This document shows, piece by piece, positions 58,929 to 64,000 of a stretch of DNA of 64,000 bases (its first letter is position 1; every line of letters starts with the position of its first letter). A program made the position numbers and the translations under genes. The notes under the pieces are model-generated. The model was not told the DNA's origin. It did no database searches and saw nothing but the letters and a program-made list of their open reading frames with translations. The stretch comes from Bemisia tabaci (Eukaryota > Arthropoda > Insecta > Hemiptera > Aleyrodidae), in assembly GCF_918797505.1 (NCBI RefSeq), contig NC_092795.1, positions 248,001 through 312,000 of the forward strand, in the 5' to 3' direction.

Positions 58929-58966
58929 TATGGAGGAATGTAGTCAGTTTTTTTTTCTCTCCTTAA

Positions 58967-59498
58967 AATTGAGCTCCTGTTGATTTTAATTCAGCTTATT
59001 TACTGTTAATTCTTGAGTTATTGTTTACTAATCTGTTCCCAAAATAATACAAACCAACTACTTGAAATGAAAGAAGAGGAACAAGGGAATTCATGGAACT
59101 TATTTAACGATTTATCACATTGCATTTAATGTTCCATACATAGTGACACTACAACAGACAAAGATTGTAATGAACTATTTGTACACATGCATAGGTATTT
59201 AAAACAATTCATAAATAAATTCGAGGAGTAGACCTTAGGAATAATCATATCACAATAAATTGTATCGAAAAATAATTCAAGATTGAACAAAATTATTTGA
59301 GAAAATTGAAAAACAAAGAAGGATTCAGTAAATCTGAGAGCATAGTGAAAGGAGTTAACTCACGTTCTAACAATCATTTGTTAAAAATGTCTGTTATTTC
59401 CTTATACTAAATAGGGAACAGAGGCTAGAAAAAAGAACATTCAGTTTTAATAGAGGAGCACAAGATAAAACTAACTGATTCATAAAGAAAAATAACTA
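58967..59498. other. No recognisable gene
   Basis: AT-rich sequence following the point where copy B loses similarity to copy A. It may be unrelated flank or a further undetected insertion. Confidence 0.4.
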
Positions 59499-59737
59499 AT
59501 GGATGGTGAAATTGCAGGGTTGTGCCTCCTGTTTGGGATGTTTCACAAACTTTGTTTCCATTTTATGTTATCAAAGGAGAGCAAAACAAAGCTATTGCTT
59601 GGCATCTTCAAAGATTATTCTTCACAAAGAGAGGAAAAATTAGGTTAGGTTTCAAGAAAGGACGTTCAGTATTATTCCATTAAAAAAGTAAGTATGAAAG
59701 GAAGCACACGAGTTCCTGCAATTTCACCGTCGTAATG
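59499..59737. mobile_element. Possible short relative of the copy A/B family
   Basis: GGATGGTGAAATTGCAGG on the left and CGACGGTGAAATTGCAGG read from the right share 14 contiguous bases GGTGAAATTGCAGG. They resemble the CGATGGTGAAAGTGCAG ends of copies A and B. The interior is unrelated. Alternatively the right end is the displaced right terminus of copy B. Confidence 0.35.
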
Positions 59738-61425
59738 CTCTCTAGAGTAAGAATGAGTGAAATGATAAGAACTCCAATTGGTTGAAAAAATATCTACTTA
59801 AAATTTGTACTTCATTACTGCAGTGTCAATTATAAAGAAAAAAAACATGGAAGAAATGGGTATAAACTAGAAAAGGGTAAAAATTAGTATGACTTGGTAA
59901 AATTCTTGGTACTCATTCCTGTATACTTATGGGAGAGGGAAGAGAGCTGTTTTGTCCGAATAATTCAAGATAACTTTATATTTGAAATACCAATTAAACA
60001 TTGGCCTCATTGATCGGCCAACAAAATTAGCTATTTTTCGTATAACTTGATGAGGAAAACATTATGAAAAGGATGAAACTTAGATGAAAGTTACAATCTA
60101 ATCAAGGTAGAGCTGCATCATGTGCTGATATTAGGCATTTTTTTTTTAAAAAAAGAAGAAAAAAAGGTGCGATTTCTTACCCTGGGATTTCTTAAACTGA
60201 GAGAAGAAAATAGCAGTAGCTCAGATACTCAGTGATTCGAATTTTTCAAAGGATGCAAAAGGAGCACGATGAAAAGTTATCACGAGGCATTCCTGAGTTT
60301 TAAATGGATAGAACTAAGCAATAGTGACGCATTTTAATCTAGCATTTTTAAAATCAAAGTATCTATTTAGTGGATGGGTACACTTTGCTTGAATTGAGTA
60401 ATATGGAAGGTTAGTTTGATGTAATTCTGTGTTGAGGCCCTTCATCAAATTGAAGACAAACAGCAACTGTCGAGACAGTGGCCTTGGCATATATTTTTTC
60501 AGAGTTTTTACAAGCAATCCTTTCCTTTCTCTGATGGTCCTGCTGATTGCCTTCTTCCAATTTTGGGAGCGTTCTTATCAAAACAGAGGCAGTCCGACAC
60601 TGCTGCACATAGGTATTTGTCAAAACTCTGCGAGCATCTGTTACTTAACTCCAGCCAGATCTTGCCAAGCACTTAATATTTTCCATTAAAATTAAAAGGA
60701 TACCATACCATTAATATCTTCATTAGCAGTAAAAGGTATTAAAGAAAATCATTGATTGTTGTGAGAAATAAGTGTATCTCATTTGATTGATTTGTCCTAT
60801 TAGTATGCTTCTGCTTTGCTAAGGAGCTTTGCAAGGACCTTGACAATGATATTCAATCTTTGACTTTTCCAAGAAATGCTAATCTATTTCCATTTGAGCT
60901 CAAAGAGAGAACATGTAAGTGAAATATCAAATTTTTACTTGATATCTGATCCCTGATCATACTGTTTTAAAACAATACACATTAAGCGAAAAACACAAAG
61001 GAAAAGTTTTGTAGTTTTCAATCAAGAATAAATTAAATATGAACACAGGTTAGCAGTTAGGGGAAAAAAAGCATGAGGTTTAAAAGTTGCTTTACCAAAA
61101 GGTACAGTTGAGGTTATCATTAAATGCTGATCAAAATTAACAAATCTGCAGGAGGATCATTTTAATAATTGTGAGTACTTACTTCCATTGCAAAAACAGC
61201 TTGGAAAATTTGAACTTCAATATTACTAGAGGGACTTAGTCAGGTCATGGCACAGAAAACATTTATAAGAAAAATTTTATCAGCTTAGAGAAGGAAAGTA
61301 ATGCTAGAAAATCTATTTTTCAAAATTGCAAACACTGGTGTAAACAGAAAAACTAAACAAAACTCCTGATAATTCAGTTAAGGAAAAATACTGTTTATCA
61401 ATGAGAAATCCTTGAGGTTTTAGAA
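59738..61425. other. No recognisable gene
   Basis: AT-rich (clearly more so than the average of the window), with frames no longer than 86 codons and no repeat ends seen. Confidence 0.45.
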
Positions 61426-61640
61426 GCAACAGAGATGGATTTCTGGCGCAGATTACCCAGTATTTCCCTAGGGAATCCCATTTAGAGAGATACTATGGGA
61501 GATCATGGCTACCAAATGCACCATCATTAATGTTAAAGAAACAACTAATATGTTATGGTTATGCACAAAGAGTGGCAGAGGACAGGTTGCCGAGAAGTGT
61601 CTTAGATTTAGCTCCACTGGTGAACAGGGTCTAAATATGG
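61426..61640 (+). pseudogene. Decayed LINE 3' fragment
   Basis: The reading EATEMDFWRRL (61432) and, in another frame, QLICYGYAQRVAEDRLPRS then VLDLAPLVNR (61545-61630) align with RATEMDFWRRS, QLVWYGHVRRMADSRLPKK and VFDWVPPGRR of the LINE at 50915-52440. Several frameshifts and stops separate the two pieces. It is therefore a second, much older remnant of the same or a related LINE lineage. Confidence 0.7.
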
Positions 61641-62581
61641 TATTTAATCCAAAATGTTACGTGCAAAATTTTCGAAGAGTTATGGTTTAATGTAGAACAA
61701 TGGCAGTAAAGAATTGTAGAGCACCAGGAAGTACTATAAATCGAAAAATACATGAGTATCTTTAGAAAATACAACACTCAACTGCATGCAAATATTAGTT
61801 GATTACAGTGCATTGCATGTTTAAGAGGATGATTCTTTCTTCAAGAAAACACGTTTTGCTATCTTAGATGAAAAAAATGCCAACAATATCAAAATGACAG
61901 AAAACTTCAACCAGAATAACTACCCGAAGTCGAAAATCGGCCTGCTCTTGTCAATTACACGGCCACGCCCACTTGCCAAATTGATTTGGATATTCCAGAG
62001 TCTCGATGACAGCCATTCTGAATGATTAGAAGTTTAGTGTGCTGGGAATGTAAACAAATTGAATTGAATAAAGCCAGTCAGTTGAAAGTTTATAAAACTG
62101 AACCGATTATATCCTGAACCTTTGACTGCAGGATAAACCAACAAGCTGGGGGCATAGCGCTAAGGTTATGATTTAAAATTACATGTATAAAATCACTAAA
62201 TTTTCAAAACTCATTGATTCCTTTATCTTACTTTTAATTTATAAAAATTTTGTGACTTGATGTATGTAATTATCACAATATTCCTTGTATATAAATTCTT
62301 TAACGTTATGATTTAAAATGTAAAAAATTGGCTAGAACTTAGTCTTGAATCTGTTCTATTAGACATTTTGATCTATTTCATTAAATTTTACAGGAGCTCC
62401 ATTAATTTTTGTGATTTGCTGGCACACATTCACTTGTAGGTTTTTTTGCCTAAAATAACACTGACAAACCCAGAGTAAGAAAGATCAATACAATAAGATA
62501 ATTTTGGCCAAATTTCAGGGTAGAAGAAGCTTCATCAATTCTTTTCAATTTCATACTATCATGATTGCTGCCAGTTACACC
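61641..62581. other. No recognisable gene
   Basis: AT-rich. TTTAACGTTATGATTTAAAA-like phrases recur at about 62163 and 62300, but no element can be delimited. Confidence 0.4.
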
Positions 62582-62841
62582 TGTACTACTGCGCAAAGAC
62601 AAAACACTTCATGAATCATCAGACGTTCCCAAACTTCCTTTGACAGATCAAACATTTTTCAGAGAAATTGGGAGCATTTTTCTTTCAATTTTTTTCGAGA
62701 ATTTCGTTCGTAACTTGATCCTAAGTCTCTAAAAATTTCAATGAAAAATACTCATAACTTTCCTCAAAAATAAATATTTTCTGAGAGTAAATTCGGCAAC
62801 CTACGAAGGTTCATGCAGCGTTTTTTCTCGGCACTGACTAA
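62582..62841. mobile_element. CTGCCGTGCTAAGG-family MITE, diverged
   Basis: The left part CTACTGCGCAAAGACAAAAC then CAGACGTTCCCAAACTTCCT pairs with the right part AATTCGGCAACCTACGAAGG then CATGCAGCGTTTTTTCTCGG. The interior has TTCGTAACTTGATCCTAA-type sequence, as in the 16970 copy. Confidence 0.65.
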
Positions 62842-63272
62842 GTATATTACCTTCCTGATTCTAAATTTTAATTGAGGCCTGTTGAATCACCGTCACCATT
62901 ACCGTAGAAATGCAGTTTTGAGCATCTTTTCGGCATGTATTAGAGTCGAGGCTTAAGTGGTTTTAGGATTTTCCTTGTTTCATTCATTTCCTACCTTATC
63001 ATCTCTTTTGAGTCTTTCAAGACATCTTCAGTCTGTTATGTTTGATATTTGTCATTGCAGTTTTTGTCATTAAACTATGTGTGTTTCTGTAAGTCAGTTG
63101 CATTATTTCTTATGGTATTATTCCACTAAAGCTCACATTCTTAGCATGAGATTGGAAGTTGGAGATGACCTCATCTTTTTGGAATAAAACATGGAGAAAC
63201 ATGGCCCATTGCTCTTTTCAATTTTGTACACTTTGGTGCATTTAAACTTCATTTTGCAATAAGCAACTATTA
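62842..63272. other. No recognisable gene
   Basis: AT-rich sequence between a MITE and the TTAA-flanked element, with nothing else recognisable. Confidence 0.45.
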
Positions 63273-63276
63273 TTAA

Positions 63277-64000
63277 CCCTTTACTGCATCGCGTTGCCAT
63301 ATGGCAACAGTAATTATTTAATTCGTAGTAAATTCAGGAATGCTCATATTGGTACCCCGTGTGGATTATAGGGAACTCAACCGCATTACCAACCTAAAAA
63401 AAATTGTGGTGGGGGAACTGGAGCTGCCAACTCAACTAAATAATCCTGTTTTTCCAACGGGACCATTTTTGAGGAGGAGTCTTGAGGAGCCTAACTTTGA
63501 AGGATGTTTTGAATGACTTGGCTTGCCTTTAGAGACGGGAAAAAAATCCCAGTTATGACCTGTACGGTCTAAATTGAAAATTTCCTGGTCCGATGATAAT
63601 AAAAAGTATTTAAATATTATTTTTGGCTCAAAAACGGCGAGTTTCCATATGGCAACAACATACCGGCTCACTTCTGGCCCATAATTTTGCCTGTTGCCAT
63701 ATGACAACACCATACTGACTCCGACGCAATAATGTGTCTTGCTATCCAAAAATAGAGATTACAATTAATCATTAGACGCTTTTTGAATTTGGTAATGTTA
63801 TAAGAATCAAGAAAACTTATTTTCTTAGCTTTTTTCCTCAAAAATCCCGCACAAGAGTTATGCCCTGGCATCACTATTCCACTCCTGTCCTGCATGTTGT
63901 TGCCATATGGAAACAAGTGGACACTCTGGCAAAAAAGTTACTGTATGTTGTTGCCGTATGGCAACGAGCTTTTTTAAGCTTCAAAAGTTAAAGAAAAATT
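63277..64000 (+). mobile_element. Left end of a TTAA-flanked, piggyBac-like element (runs off window)
   Basis: TTAA (63273-63276) is followed by CCCTTTACTGCATCGCG, the pattern of piggyBac-type ends (TTAA, then CCC/CCY). Within 700 bp the palindrome GTTGCCATATGGCAAC or close variants occurs five times: 63293, 63641, 63693, 63899 and 63950. No transposase exon is seen up to position 64000. The minus-strand frames 63432-63916 are short and without recognised motif. The right end is outside the window, so the assignment is tentative. Confidence 0.4.
63293..63965. repeat. Five copies of a 16-bp palindrome GTTGCCATATGGCAAC
   Basis: Sites at 63293-63308 (perfect), 63641-63656 (GTTTCCATATGGCAAC), 63693-63708 (GTTGCCATATGACAAC), 63899-63914 (GTTGCCATATGGAAAC) and 63950-63965 (GTTGCCGTATGGCAAC). 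Variants differ by one base each. The half-site GTTGCC/GGCAAC equals that of RFX X-boxes, but the 4-base spacer is longer than usual. Confidence 0.85.

Larger units (their letters stand above)
55253..58966. mobile_element. TIR element copy B, host of a nested insertion stack
   Basis: This starts with the same ATATCGATGGTGAAAGTGCA as copy A (44740) and follows it segment by segment through 55253-55947, 56233-56307, 58332-58507 and 58929-58966, where similarity stops before the right end. The gaps are filled by a Harbinger-like MITE, an hAT element and a second Harbinger-like MITE. At each gap copy A shows the uninterrupted sequence, so the order and target duplications of the insertions can be read directly. 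The right terminal repeat is missing or displaced (see 59499-59737). Confidence 0.8.

Noticed and set aside
1..64000. Bacterial, symbiont or organelle origin
   Set aside because: No operons, ribosome-binding sites or long conserved frames; LINE, SINE-like, hAT, mariner and Harbinger-like elements indicate nuclear animal DNA.

Overview
This window looks like gene-poor nuclear DNA of an arthropod. It is AT-rich with scattered CpG-rich islands and many homopolymer runs. Its structure is dominated by short inverted-repeat DNA transposons (MITEs), degenerate tandem arrays and decayed LINE fragments. Several repeat families remind me of hemipteran, especially whitefly (Bemisia), genomic sequence, but that species guess rests on memory and is weak. 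I find no intact conserved protein-coding gene, no rRNA or tRNA gene, and no sign of bacterial or organelle DNA.

Layout: 0-5.5 kb holds a TTAA-flanked MITE (109-579), a long poly(A) run and a foldback MITE (5111-5526). 6.4-7.6 kb holds a complete non-autonomous hAT-like element with perfect 8-bp target duplications. 9-13 kb has two MITEs, a polypyrimidine tract, and a duplicated exon-like segment on the minus strand with a MITE at the junction. 14.9-25.2 kb has copies of an abundant MITE family, GC-rich triple-hairpin repeats, a pogo/Tigger-like remnant and further inverted repeats. 27.6-36.5 kb is dense in MITEs, including nested ones and an hAT MITE (35665-35818). 39.5-40.6 kb is a CpG-rich block that may be a promoter or first exon. 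41.7-42.4 kb has the longest open frame (214 codons), of unknown status. 42.4-50.5 kb carries tandem arrays, a complete 1.16-kb inverted-repeat element (44740-45895), a palindromic GCCGGC array, a cruciform and a satellite array with a 474-bp identical duplication. 50.9-52.4 kb is a broken LINE reverse transcriptase. 53.1-55.1 kb has a MITE and a probable minus-strand tRNA-derived SINE.

The most remarkable part is 55253-58966. It is a second copy of the 44740-45895 element, interrupted by three independent insertions: a Harbinger-like MITE, an hAT element, and another Harbinger-like MITE. The hAT element contains a mariner-derived element with ~424-bp inverted arms, and that element contains a further TA-flanked MITE. 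Every junction can be checked inside this window, because uninterrupted copies or arms supply the empty sites. The window closes with a LINE 3' fragment (61426-61640), another MITE, and the start of a TTAA-flanked, possibly piggyBac-like element whose subterminal region repeats a 16-bp palindrome five times.

There is no gene network to describe. The biology here is transposon accumulation, nesting and decay. One side effect is that the perfect CRE octamer TGACGTCA occurs at least eight times, three of them in the same position of one MITE family.
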